In this document: positions 16,604 to 24,044 of the stretch, one piece after another
Layout of the letters: each line of letters starts with the position of its first letter
How positions within the stretch are numbered: position 1 is the stretch's first letter
Assembly (NCBI GenBank): GCA_964502145.1
Contig: CAZCVI010000105.1
Location: 1 to 24,432 of the forward strand
Direction: 5' to 3'
Length of the DNA: 24,432 bases
Source of the DNA: CAZCVI01 sp964502145
GTDB lineage: Bacteria; Acidobacteriota; Aminicenantia; UBA2199
The notes under the pieces: model-generated
The model's input: only the letters and a program-made list of their open reading frames with translations
Told to the model about the DNA's origin: nothing
Databases searched by the model: none
Program-made: the position numbers and the translations under genes

Positions 16604-17746
16604 ATGGATAAAATAAAAGTCGTGCATATCATCACCAAACTGGAATTGGGCGGTGCCCAGGTTAATACGATTTATACCTATGAGCACCTTGACGCCTCCT
16701 GTTTTGAACCCTGGTTGATTTGTGGTCCGGGTGGTATTCTTACGGAGGGGATCGTTAAAAAAGAGAATCTGGTGATCTTAAACTATCTTAAACGTGCCAT
16801 CAACCCTTTTAACGATTTAAAAGCCTACTTCCACATGCGCAAGCTGCTACGACAAATCAAACCGGATATTGTTCATACCCATTCATCCAAGGCTGGCATC
16901 ATCGGGCGTCTTGCTGCTTTTGCCGCTGGCGTGCCAGTCATTATTCATTCCGTTCATGGTTTTTCCTTTTCGCCCTTCCAATCCTTCCTCAAGCGAAACA
17001 TCTATATTGCCGCAGAAAAATTCGTCGCCAGTCGTACCACCCATTTTATCTTCGTTTCCAAAGATGATATCCAAATCGCCCGGGAGAAAAAATTAATTGC
17101 GGACAACTTCTCGCTCATCCGTAGCGGTTTCCCTTTTCCCAAATTTCTGGAAAAAGGAACGGATACCGAGCTTCTGCGGGAAAAGTATCATCTGGCACCT
17201 ACAGATTTTGTGTGCGGTGTGATTGCCCCGTTTAAAGCGCAAAAGGGTCTTTTTCATCTTATTGAGATTGCGGCCCGTGTGATTGGCGCTTTGGCAGGGA
17301 AAAGGGAGGTACGATTTCTTATTACCGGTGATGGCTCACTTCGGCCCGCGATTGAAGCCAAATTAAAAGAAAAAAATATTTACGACTATTTCCGCCTGCC
17401 TGGATTTATACTGGATATAGAAAAAACCATTGCTATTTTCGATCTTGGTATTTCCACTGCCCTGTGGGAGGGATTACCTCAAAGTCTGGTGCAACTGCGA
17501 CTCAAAAAGAAAGCCATTGTGGCCTCCGATATTCCTGGTAATCGGGAAGTGGTACAAAACAATCAAAATGGATTCCTTGTTCAGGTCGACGATTATCTAA
17601 CCTTTTCCCAGAAAGTGATTACGCTCATTGAAAATGAAGTCTTACGCACTGAAATGGCCAATTTTGCCAGCGAGGATTTCTCCGCGTGGAATGCGGACTT
17701 CATGGTCAAAGAACAAGAAAGCCTCTATCGCCGTCTCCAAAAATAA
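16604..17746 (+). CDS. GT4-family glycosyltransferase
   Basis: This 380-aa GT-B enzyme is of the kind that adds sugars from nucleotide donors to polysaccharide or lipid acceptors at the cytoplasmic face of the membrane. The N-terminal domain has VVHIITKLELGGAQVNT (6-22), the glycine motif of GT4, and PDIVHTHSSKAGIIGRLAA (87-105). The C-terminal donor domain has FLITGDGSLRP (238-248) and ALWEGLPQSLVQ (286-297). In the usual EX7E motif the first Glu is E289, but the second position is Q297, an uncommon change that may alter donor handling. The start is set by a leaderless-type promoter. It is convergent with the AmgK-like kinase with only 18 bp between stops. Confidence 0.9.
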   Translation: MDKIKVVHIITKLELGGAQVNTIYTYEHLDASCFEPWLICGPGGILTEGIVKKENLVILNYLKRAINPFNDLKAYFHMRKLLRQIKPDIVHTHSSKAGIIGRLAAFAAGVPVIIHSVHGFSFSPFQSFLKRNIYIAAEKFVASRTTHFIFVSKDDIQIAREKKLIADNFSLIRSGFPFPKFLEKGTDTELLREKYHLAPTDFVCGVIAPFKAQKGLFHLIEIAARVIGALAGKREVRFLITGDGSLRPAIEAKLKEKNIYDYFRLPGFILDIEKTIAIFDLGISTALWEGLPQSLVQLRLKKKAIVASDIPGNREVVQNNQNGFLVQVDDYLTFSQKVITLIENEVLRTEMANFASEDFSAWNADFMVKEQESLYRRLQK

Positions 17747-17764
17747 ATAAAAGTAAATGCGCCT

Positions 17765-18682
17765 CTAAGAGAACAGTGTGGAAGGCAAAAACTGGTTGAA
17801 TCGTTTATTGGTGGTGATAAACCGAATGGTGCGCGGCAAGTATTTTTTATACGCCATGTTTCCCCTGACGTGCAACTGGTAGCCAAAAGTTCCCAGTGCC
17901 TTGATGTTTCGTTGCAAAGCCGTTAAATTGAGCAGGTCCTCATCAACAAGTATCTCTTTTTTCGTCAAACACCCCAACAGGAACTCGCGCTGTTCTTGCA
18001 AGTCCAGATAGGAATCAAAGGCAAAAGAGGCCAAGTCGTAATAAGGGGAAGCGATGAGTGAATCCTGGAAATCCACGAGGTAGATTTTATCTTTATGAAA
18101 CAGCATGTTCCGGGAATGGAAGTCGCGATGCGCGAAGGTATCTATGGGAACAATAAGGTCGACCATAGCATGCAATCGCATCCGTAACGCTTCAGCTCCG
18201 GCTGGAGTTTGCGCGACTGGCAAGAAATTCTGGGCGAAATGAGTGACAAAAAAATCCATCTCCCACTTCAGCCGCGCCGTATCCAGCACTGAAGCCGTGC
18301 GCTCCCGGGGAATACTTTTTAATCTCAATAACATATCCGCCACTTCCCGCAGGATCACCCTTTTTTGACCATCCCGATTTTTTAACGCGGAAAAGACTTT
18401 TTGAATAGAATTATTGCCCAGATCTTCCAACAGCAAGATACGGTGATCCAAGCGGTCTATAATGGCAGGCACATGAAGCCCGTATTCCCCGTAAGTTTTG
18501 GTCATGCGGATAATTTTATCGATTTCTGCTTCCGCTGCTTGGGGGTATACCATGGCCACCATTGTGTTTTTGTCCATTGTGAGTCGGAAGAATCCCCGGT
18601 TGGAAGCTTCGCCCTGTATTTTACGAATCCCTGTAAAAGGAATATGGTGTTGTTTTAAGGTCATATTAAGATAATTTTTCAT
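17765..18682 (-). CDS. AmgK-like sugar phosphotransferase (APH family)
   Basis: This 305-aa protein is of the aminoglycoside/choline phosphotransferase fold. The catalytic loop is HRDFHSRNM (185-193) and the metal-binding DFQD (204-207) is followed by SPYYDLASF. The arrangement 'EMDFFVTHFAQNFL ... HRDFHSRN ... DFQD' is that of AmgK, the anomeric kinase for N-acetylmuramate and N-acetylglucosamine in wall recycling. No MurU gene is adjacent, but the GlmU-like nucleotidyltransferase at 13436 could use such a product. True aminoglycoside resistance is unlikely. The start at 18682 agrees with a promoter whose -10 ends 6 nt upstream. It is divergent from the M13 peptidase. Confidence 0.8.
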   Translation of the reverse strand: MKNYLNMTLKQHHIPFTGIRKIQGEASNRGFFRLTMDKNTMVAMVYPQAAEAEIDKIIRMTKTYGEYGLHVPAIIDRLDHRILLLEDLGNNSIQKVFSALKNRDGQKRVILREVADMLLRLKSIPRERTASVLDTARLKWEMDFFVTHFAQNFLPVAQTPAGAEALRMRLHAMVDLIVPIDTFAHRDFHSRNMLFHKDKIYLVDFQDSLIASPYYDLASFAFDSYLDLQEQREFLLGCLTKKEILVDEDLLNLTALQRNIKALGTFGYQLHVRGNMAYKKYLPRTIRFITTNKRFNQFLPSTLFS

Positions 18683-18688
18683 GGTTAT

Positions 18689-18717
18689 ATTTTAGAAGAT
18701 AATACTCTTGGAATCAA
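18689..18717 (-). promoter_or_regulatory. Promoter of the AmgK-like gene, leaderless geometry
   Basis: On the minus strand the -35 is TTGATT (18712-18717), the spacer 17 bp and the -10 TAAAAT (18689-18694). ATAACC separates it from the ATG at 18682. The layout is almost the same as at the GT4 gene. Confidence 0.55.
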
Positions 18718-18770
18718 GGGGGTAAACTGCTTTTTTTGCGATTGCAGAGAGTAAACCTTCTGTATTTTTC

Positions 18771-18798
18771 TTGCGTAATACAGTATATATGGTAAAAT
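18771..18798 (+). promoter_or_regulatory. Promoter of the M13 peptidase gene
   Basis: TTGCGT (18771-18776), a 16-bp spacer and TAAAAT (18793-18798). The leader of about 40 nt contains ATAAATATAAATAAATA repeats and AAGGAG (18834-18839), a conventional Shine-Dalgarno site. Confidence 0.45.
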
Positions 18799-18846
18799 TC
18801 AGGAGTATAAATAAATATAAATAAATAAATATAAAGGAGAAAGTTG

Positions 18847-20895
18847 ATGCAGAAGAGTTTTAAATTTTCGGTTTTGGTATTAGGCTTGGTGCTTTTTTTG
18901 GTTGTTCCTGCCAGAGCGGTGAAAACGGACAGCGAACCCAAAGCTATAGATCCCGCCAATATGGACCTCACAGTACGCCCTGGCGATGATTTTTATCAAT
19001 ATGCCAATGGCAATTGGTTGAAAAACAACCCTGTACCAGAAGAATATAGTCGTTGGGGCAGCTTCGAAGTGTTGGAAGAGAAAAACTTGCTTAATTTGCA
19101 AACAATAATGGAAAACGCCAGCCATAACAAGAACGCCCCGGAAGGCAGCAATACACGAAAAGTGGGCGACTTTTACACGATGGGCATGGATGAAGCGAAA
19201 ATCGAGGCTGACGGCAGCAAACCATTGGAATTTCTGTTCAACCAGATTGAAGGAATCAAGGATAAAAAGGAATTTCATAAAACGGTGGCTTACTTTCATA
19301 CGCTTGGAATCAATTCCCTTTTTACTCTATACGATGACCAGGATCCCGGGAACAGTGAAATAGTCATTGCCTGGCTGGGTCAGGGCGGATTGGGATTACG
19401 AGACCGGGATTATTACACGGATGATAATGAACGGAGTAAAAATATCCGCCAAGAGTATGTGTTACATATGACCAAGATGTTCCAATTGTTGCAGGATACC
19501 CCGGAATTGGCGGCAAAAAATGCGGCTACAGTTATGGCGCTTGAAACACGGTTGGCTAAAGCCTCCATGACACGCTTGCAAATGCGCGATCCTAAAGCAA
19601 CCTATAACCTGAAAACCCTCAAAGAACTGAATGAGATGTCCCCGGATTTTGATTTCGCGGCCTATTTCAAAGAGATCGGCTTGGAAAACCCCGGCAATCT
19701 CAATGTGGAGCAACCTCTTTTTTTCCAAGAAATAAGTAAACTGATCGCTGAGGAAAGTCTGGATCATTTAAAAACCTATTTGCGCTGGAATGTGATCCGC
19801 GATTCAGCACGATTTCTCAGTGCCGCTTTTGTGAATGAGAGCTTTCACTTTAACAGCGAGATCATGGCTGGAACCAAAAAAATGCAGCCCCGCTGGAAAC
19901 GTATTATTGGTGCCACCAACGGCGCATTGGGCGAAGCTGTGGGCCAGATTTACGTGGAGAAATATTTCCCACCAGAAGCAAAAAAACGGGCGTATGATCT
20001 GGTCATGAACCTGAAAAAAGTATTTGGCGAACGGATTAAAAAATTAGAATGGATGAGCGAAGCAACGAAAATAAAAGCATTGGAAAAACTGGCTGCTTTT
20101 AAAGTCAAAATTGGCTACCCGGATAAGTGGATTGATTATTCTCCGCTGGAGATTAAAAGGGATAGTTATGTCAAGAATGTCCACCGCGCCAGACATTTTA
20201 ATTTTCAACTTCAAGTCGAACGGATTGGCAAAGCACCGGACCGGATGCTGTGGGGTATGACACCACAAACAGTAAATGCTTTTTATAGTTCGCAAATGAA
20301 CGAGATTATCTTTCCCGCCGCTATTTTGCAGCCCCCTTTCTTTGATTTTTTGGCCGATGATGCCATTAATTATGGGGGTATTGGTGGCGCGATTGGCCAT
20401 GAAATGACCCACGGTTTTGATGATCAAGGCCAGCAATTTGATAAGGACGGCAATTTGAAAAACTGGTGGACTCCAGAAGACAGCACAAAATTCAAAACAC
20501 TGGCAGAACTGCTTGTCGCTGATTTCAACCGCTACGTGGTAGTAGAAGACCTTCATGTGAATGGTCAATTAACACTGGGTGAAAATATTGCCGATCTGGG
20601 TGGTTTGAGTATCGCCTATGATGGATTAATGCAAACATTAGATGAGACTTCCGCCACGAAAAAAATTGACGGTTTTACGCCAGCACAACGGTTCTTCCTG
20701 GCTTGGGCTCAGGTGTGGCGGTGCAATACTCGGAAAGAATTTTTGCAGTTGCAAGTTAAAACAGACCCACACACACCTGCCAAATTCAGAGTGCTCGGCC
20801 CCCTGGTTCATCTACCAGCTTTCTACAAAGCCTTCAACATCCAACCCACCGACTCCTCCTACAAACCCGAAACCACCCGCCTAAAAATCTGGTAG
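18847..20895 (+). CDS. pepO: Secreted M13-family zinc metallopeptidase (PepO/neprilysin type)
   Basis: This 682-aa endopeptidase cleaves short peptides outside the cytoplasmic membrane. A signal peptide covers about residues 1-24 (hydrophobic core ending in VVPARA). The catalytic zinc site is HEMTH (518-522) with the third ligand in ENIADLGG (E579, with D583). The family's GDDFYQYANGNWL near the N-terminus, NAFYSSQMNEIIFPA before the zinc site and the C-terminal tryptophan ending are all present, so it is complete. The start is ATG 18847 at seven bases from AAGGAG; an adjacent TTG would leave only four. A dispersed repeat begins right after its stop codon. It stands alone as a transcription unit. 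Confidence 0.95.
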   Translation: MQKSFKFSVLVLGLVLFLVVPARAVKTDSEPKAIDPANMDLTVRPGDDFYQYANGNWLKNNPVPEEYSRWGSFEVLEEKNLLNLQTIMENASHNKNAPEGSNTRKVGDFYTMGMDEAKIEADGSKPLEFLFNQIEGIKDKKEFHKTVAYFHTLGINSLFTLYDDQDPGNSEIVIAWLGQGGLGLRDRDYYTDDNERSKNIRQEYVLHMTKMFQLLQDTPELAAKNAATVMALETRLAKASMTRLQMRDPKATYNLKTLKELNEMSPDFDFAAYFKEIGLENPGNLNVEQPLFFQEISKLIAEESLDHLKTYLRWNVIRDSARFLSAAFVNESFHFNSEIMAGTKKMQPRWKRIIGATNGALGEAVGQIYVEKYFPPEAKKRAYDLVMNLKKVFGERIKKLEWMSEATKIKALEKLAAFKVKIGYPDKWIDYSPLEIKRDSYVKNVHRARHFNFQLQVERIGKAPDRMLWGMTPQTVNAFYSSQMNEIIFPAAILQPPFFDFLADDAINYGGIGGAIGHEMTHGFDDQGQQFDKDGNLKNWWTPEDSTKFKTLAELLVADFNRYVVVEDLHVNGQLTLGENIADLGGLSIAYDGLMQTLDETSATKKIDGFTPAQRFFLAWAQVWRCNTRKEFLQLQVKTDPHTPAKFRVLGPLVHLPAFYKAFNIQPTDSSYKPETTRLKIW

Positions 20896-20970
20896 GGGGG
20901 GGCTGCGCCCCCATTTACTAGGTCACCATTGTAGGCGTGCCAAGTGGGTGACGGATGGTTGAGTTCTTTG
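20896..20970 (+). repeat. Dispersed 3' element, copy B (abuts M13 peptidase stop)
   Basis: The copy starts immediately after the TAG of the peptidase gene with a G-run and hairpin GGGGGC-TGC-GCCCCC (20898-20912), then ATTTACTAGGTCACCATTGTA and GTGACGGATGGTTGAGT. Over its length it matches the element after hflX (3334-3409), in the same orientation relative to the gene it follows. Confidence 0.75.
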
Positions 20971-20980
20971 AGTTGGAAAA

Positions 20981-21014
20981 GAAAGGGGCCCGGTAAAAAT
21001 ATTGGGCCCCTTTC
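20981..21014 (-). terminator. Rho-independent terminator of ahcY
   Basis: A perfect 11-bp inverted repeat, GAAAGGGGCCC and GGGCCCCTTTC, surrounds a 12-nt loop. On the minus strand it is followed by TTTTCC, giving the usual T-rich tail about 20 bp past the ahcY stop. It may also stop transcripts of the M13 gene from the other side, with a poorer tail. Confidence 0.75.
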
Positions 21015-21035
21015 GTGGGGATTAAATGTGATTAT

Positions 21036-22466
21036 TTAATACCGATAATATTCGGGTTTGTACGGGCCATCGGGGGAAATACCAAGATACTCGGCTTGCT
21101 GGGAAGTAAGACGGGTAACATGGGCACTCAAACGACTCAAATGTAAACGGGCGACTTCCTCATCCAAGATTTTGGGTAAGGTGTAGACTTTTAATTCGTG
21201 CTTTTTGGTGGCCAATTCGATCTGGGCCAAGGATTGATTGGTAAAACTGGCACTCATGACAAAACTGGGATGACCAGTGGCGCAACCCAAGTTTACCAAA
21301 CGACCTTCAGCCAGAATAATGACCGAACAACCGGATTCCATCAGCCATTTATCAACTTGCGGCTTAATGTTTTCCTTTTTACATTTGGGATTGGTGTGCA
21401 GGTAATTCATGTCAATTTCATTGTCAAAGTGACCGATGTTGCACACAATAGCACCATCTTTCATTTTTTCCATATGGGCCCCAGTGATAACCCTGTAATT
21501 ACCCGTGGCGGTGACAAAAATATCCGCTTCGCCGACGATTTCTTCCAAGGTGACTACTTTATATCCTTCCATGGCCGCTTGCAGAGCACAAATAGGATCG
21601 ATTTCAGTGACGTAAATCTGGGTGCCAGAACCTTTTAAGGACTGCACACTGCCTTTACCCACGTCGCCGTAACCGCACACCACGACTTTTTTACCCGCTA
21701 ACATGATGTCTGTGGCACGACGGATACCGTCTACCAATGATTCCCGGCAACCATACAGATTGTCAAATTTGGATTTGGTGACCGAGTCATTCACATTAAT
21801 GGCCGGGAACAATAATTTACCTTCACTGGCCAACTGGTACAACCGATGCACACCCGTCGTCGTTTCTTCAGAAACACCTTTGATTTTGGCGGCCATTTTC
21901 GTCCAGAATTGGCGGTCTTTCACATAGATCATTTTGAGGCGGTCTATCAAGATACGGAATTCTTCTACCTCGTATTTTTTTTCCAACAGGGAGGGGTCTT
22001 TTTCTACTTTTACACCCTCGTGGATCATCATCGTGGCATCGCCACCATCATCCACGATCAAATCGGGTCCAGAACCATCGGGCCAAACCAGGGCCTGCTC
22101 TAAACACCACCAATACTCTTCCAGAGTCTCGCCTTTCCAGGCAAAAACGGCGGCTGTGCCTTTTTTAGCAATCGCCGCAGCCGCATGATCCTGGGTAGAA
22201 AAGATATTACAAGAAGACCAACGAATATCCGCGCCCAAGTCATACAGGGTGTCAATCAACATGGCGGTTTGAATCGTCATGTGCAAACTGCCAGTCACAC
22301 GCAAGCCTTTTAATGGTTTTGTCACACCATATTTTTCGCGAACAGCCATTAAACCGGGCATCTCGTTTTCCGCGAGAACCATCTCTTTTATACCCCATTC
22401 TGCCAGGGCAATATCTCTGACCTTGTTTTTTAACGTTAAATCCAATTCTAATGGTAATTTACTCAT
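21036..22466 (-). CDS. ahcY: Adenosylhomocysteinase
   Basis: AhcY splits S-adenosylhomocysteine into adenosine and homocysteine with bound NAD+, clearing the product that inhibits methyltransferases. The 476-aa protein is complete: substrate domain with GSLHMTIQTAMLI and SSCNIFSTQDHAAAAI, NAD loop GYGDVGKG (265-272), GHFDNEIDM, and the classic C-terminus ending KPEYYRY. The start at 22466 is fixed by AAAGGAGAG; a longer frame up to 22553 has no support. It is the last gene behind the ArsR-methyltransferase regulator, with a 183-bp gap that a 61-aa frame spans. No SAH riboswitch consensus could be seen in that gap. A strong terminator follows. Confidence 0.97.
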   Translation of the reverse strand: MSKLPLELDLTLKNKVRDIALAEWGIKEMVLAENEMPGLMAVREKYGVTKPLKGLRVTGSLHMTIQTAMLIDTLYDLGADIRWSSCNIFSTQDHAAAAIAKKGTAAVFAWKGETLEEYWWCLEQALVWPDGSGPDLIVDDGGDATMMIHEGVKVEKDPSLLEKKYEVEEFRILIDRLKMIYVKDRQFWTKMAAKIKGVSEETTTGVHRLYQLASEGKLLFPAINVNDSVTKSKFDNLYGCRESLVDGIRRATDIMLAGKKVVVCGYGDVGKGSVQSLKGSGTQIYVTEIDPICALQAAMEGYKVVTLEEIVGEADIFVTATGNYRVITGAHMEKMKDGAIVCNIGHFDNEIDMNYLHTNPKCKKENIKPQVDKWLMESGCSVIILAEGRLVNLGCATGHPSFVMSASFTNQSLAQIELATKKHELKVYTLPKILDEEVARLHLSRLSAHVTRLTSQQAEYLGISPDGPYKPEYYRY

Positions 22467-22644
22467 CGTGCTCTCCTTTTTTTGAATTAATATCGCAAAC
22501 CCATGCCAATGGCGCGACTGACCCCGCCATTTTTGCAGTGCATACCACATCAATAATAATTAGCGGTCGTCGCATTTCATGACGCTGAGTTAATGCTTTT
22601 CTATTTATATTTTTCAGTTTTTTTGCAAGTGTAAACAGTCTCAT
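22459..22644 (-). CDS. Possible 61-aa ORF bridging the regulator and ahcY
   Basis: An ATG five bases after the regulator's stop, with AAAAGG eight bases before it, opens a 61-codon frame that ends 8 bp inside ahcY. It exactly fills the gap. The protein (MRLFTLAKKLKNINRK...) is basic at the start with a short hydrophobic stretch in the middle and resembles nothing I know. It may be a small gene, a translational-coupling leader, or chance. A hairpin (AATGGCG/CGCCATT) lies inside the same stretch. Confidence 0.3.
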   Translation of the reverse strand: MRLFTLAKKLKNINRKALTQRHEMRRPLIIIDVVCTAKMAGSVAPLAWVCDINSKKGEHDE

Positions 22645-22649
22645 ATTTA

Positions 22650-23564
22650 TTACCTTTTTACCGATGTGATAATAAACCCTTTTAAATTCTTTTTCAAGTC
22701 GAAATAGCTGGTTTTTTTAATATAAAATCCACAGTGGCCCAACCATCGTTCCAGTTCATCCGTGGAAAAGCCTAGCCAGCGGTCGCCATACCGTTCGCGC
22801 ATGATTTCTTGATTGTGCTGTTGCAAGTCAACGATGATGAAGGGGGTGTCTTTTTTTAATACCCGGTGCGCTTCTTTGATTGCTTTGATGGGTTCTGGCA
22901 GGTGGTGGAGCACCATATTTATGACTGCCAGATCCGCTTCCCCGTCCCGCAGAGGCAGGTGTTCCAATTGCCCCAAACGCAGTTGAATGTGATCGCCATC
23001 GTCAGCAAAGCGGCGGCAAGCCGTTTCCAACATGCGGGGTGATTTATCCACGCCGATCAAGTCATTGGCCTTTGTTTTTAAAGCTTCTAACAAATCACCC
23101 GTGCCACAGCCCATGTCCACGATTGTCCCGGAAACAGGCAGAATATCCAAGATGAAATTGTTTAAAGGGATATCACCGAAGATTTCCCGTTTCAGCTTTT
23201 CCCAATCTTCCGCAATCGCATCGAAGAAGAGGGTCGCTTCTTCCGAACGTCGTTCCAGCAAACGTACAGCGTTTTCCAGGTCTTTGGCGTAGGTACTTTC
23301 AAGTTGGAACAAATACGTGATTGATTCGATAAAATCGTGGGCTTCTCCCTGGTTAACGGCTGAATAAAAGGTCCACAACCCATCGCGCCGGAACGTTAAC
23401 AAGCCAGTGTCCACCAAAATCTTCAAGTGCCGGGAAATCCGCGACTGCCCCATGCCCATGATGGACACAATCTCATTTACATTTAACTCGTAATGCAAAA
23501 AAAGATGCACCAATCGCAACCGGGTGTCATCAGCCAACGCTTTAAAATAAGAAACAATCTTCAT
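22650..23564 (-). CDS. ArsR-family regulator fused to SAM-dependent methyltransferase (SahR-like)
   Basis: This 304-aa two-domain protein begins with an ArsR winged helix: YFKALADDTRLRLVHLF, the recognition helix region MGMGQSRISRHLKILVDTGLL (36-56) and the wing RRDGLWTFYS. A helical linker follows, then a class I methyltransferase domain with motif I VDMGCGTGD (149-157) and later NMVLHHLPEP. Such fusions often stand beside ahcY, and ArsR-type SahR regulators in Proteobacteria sense S-adenosylhomocysteine and repress its disposal genes. I infer the same here, with the methyltransferase fold as the SAH/SAM pocket. The start at 23564 is set by a promoter whose -10 ends 7 nt upstream; the longer frame to 23762 only translates a minisatellite. 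A 26-bp palindrome over the promoter suggests autoregulation of this gene and of ahcY. Confidence 0.85.
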   Translation of the reverse strand: MKIVSYFKALADDTRLRLVHLFLHYELNVNEIVSIMGMGQSRISRHLKILVDTGLLTFRRDGLWTFYSAVNQGEAHDFIESITYLFQLESTYAKDLENAVRLLERRSEEATLFFDAIAEDWEKLKREIFGDIPLNNFILDILPVSGTIVDMGCGTGDLLEALKTKANDLIGVDKSPRMLETACRRFADDGDHIQLRLGQLEHLPLRDGEADLAVINMVLHHLPEPIKAIKEAHRVLKKDTPFIIVDLQQHNQEIMRERYGDRWLGFSTDELERWLGHCGFYIKKTSYFDLKKNLKGFIITSVKR

Positions 23565-23571
23565 GTATATA

Positions 23572-23597
23572 ACTATATCAGGATATCTTGATATAGT
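23572..23597. promoter_or_regulatory. 26-bp operator palindrome (ArsR-type)
   Basis: ACTATATCA and TGATATAGT are perfect arms around GGATATCT; 24 of 26 positions are symmetric. It reads as two overlapping ATATC-NN-GATAT palindromes sharing the central GATATC. It runs from the -35 to the -10 box, so a bound dimer would block RNA polymerase. The adjacent ArsR-type gene is the obvious binder. Confidence 0.7.
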
Positions 23598-23600
23598 CAA
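23572..23600 (-). promoter_or_regulatory. Promoter of the ArsR-methyltransferase/ahcY unit, leaderless geometry
   Basis: On the minus strand the -35 is TTGACT (23595-23600), the spacer 17 bp and the -10 TATAGT (23572-23577). TATATAC separates it from the ATG at 23564. There is no ribosome site. Confidence 0.7.
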
Positions 23601-23656
23601 GCAAAAAAAAGATTTCATCATCCTTTTTAAAAGGTGCCACAGATAACAGTGGCAAG

Positions 23657-23783
23657 CTGGACTATCTGGACGAGCTGGACTATCTGGACAAGCTGGACTT
23701 ACTGGACAAACTGGAAAAATTAAAGGTTTTGTGAAGTCCAGTATGTCCAGATAGTCCAGCATGTCCAGTATGTCCAGATGTCC
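23657..23783. repeat. CTGGAC 9-bp minisatellite hairpin
   Basis: The left arm (23657-23714) is seven units of a 9-bp repeat starting CTGGAC (TAT, GAG, TAT, AAG, TTA, AAA as variable triplets). The right arm (23737-23783) carries the complement, GTCCAG-based units. The loop is about 22 bp. It lies upstream of the regulator promoter. Confidence 0.8.
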
Positions 23784-23794
23784 CGTCTTTTTTG

Positions 23795-23814
23795 GTATCT
23801 ATTCAGTTTTTTGG
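23795..23814 (-). repeat. 20-bp motif, inverted partner of 224-243
   Basis: GTATCTATTCAGTTTTTTGG is the exact reverse complement of 224-243. It begins a few bases past the CTGGAC hairpin. On the minus strand it also forms the end of a short open stretch (ending ...AVQKTE, stop at 23799-23801). Confidence 0.6.
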
Positions 23815-23985
23815 ACAGCACTATCCTTCCCCGCCAAAAAATCTCTCCCCAAAACCATAACCTCTTCGTGTCCGAAAAGCAAAATCGCGCCAGCGGCAAA
23901 AAGCGTTGGGCGCAAACCAATGATTTCAACATCCCCTCATCGAAACCCCGGCCTATTTGCGCCACATTTGCTGCAATTTGTTAAA
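23799..23985 (-). pseudogene. Possible gene remnant, interrupted
   Basis: On the minus strand one frame reads TNCSKCGANRPGFR, a stop, then GDVEIIGLRPTLFAAGAILL and on to AVQKTE. The CxxC motif and absence of low complexity hint at a decayed coding sequence, but the internal stop (23938-23940) and lack of a start mean it is not a working gene. I do not recognise it. An overlapping plus-strand frame (23761-24039) starts inside the minisatellite and has no ribosome site, so I do not call it. Confidence 0.2.
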
Positions 23986-24044
23986 TGTAGTATCAAGAAA
24001 AAGGGGGATTCAGTTCCAGAACCTGACGGTTTTAACTAATAGTT

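Noticed and set aside
19462..19767. Antisense frames inside the M13 peptidase, and similar frames inside other genes
   Set aside because: They lie wholly inside strong coding sequences, lack ribosome sites, and show no family motifs.
22467..22649. SAH or SAM riboswitch upstream of ahcY
   Set aside because: I could not find the conserved core of the known SAH or SAM classes, only a simple 7-bp stem hairpin. A covariance search would settle it.
23565..23762. N-terminal extension of the ArsR-methyltransferase
   Set aside because: The extension translates the minisatellite and operator, and the promoter lies downstream of that longer start, so it could not be transcribed.
224..23814. A composite transposon bounded by the inverted 20-bp motifs
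   Set aside because: The interior holds housekeeping genes such as hflX, asnB and ahcY, and no active transposase or integrase. Only the inverted pair itself is supported.
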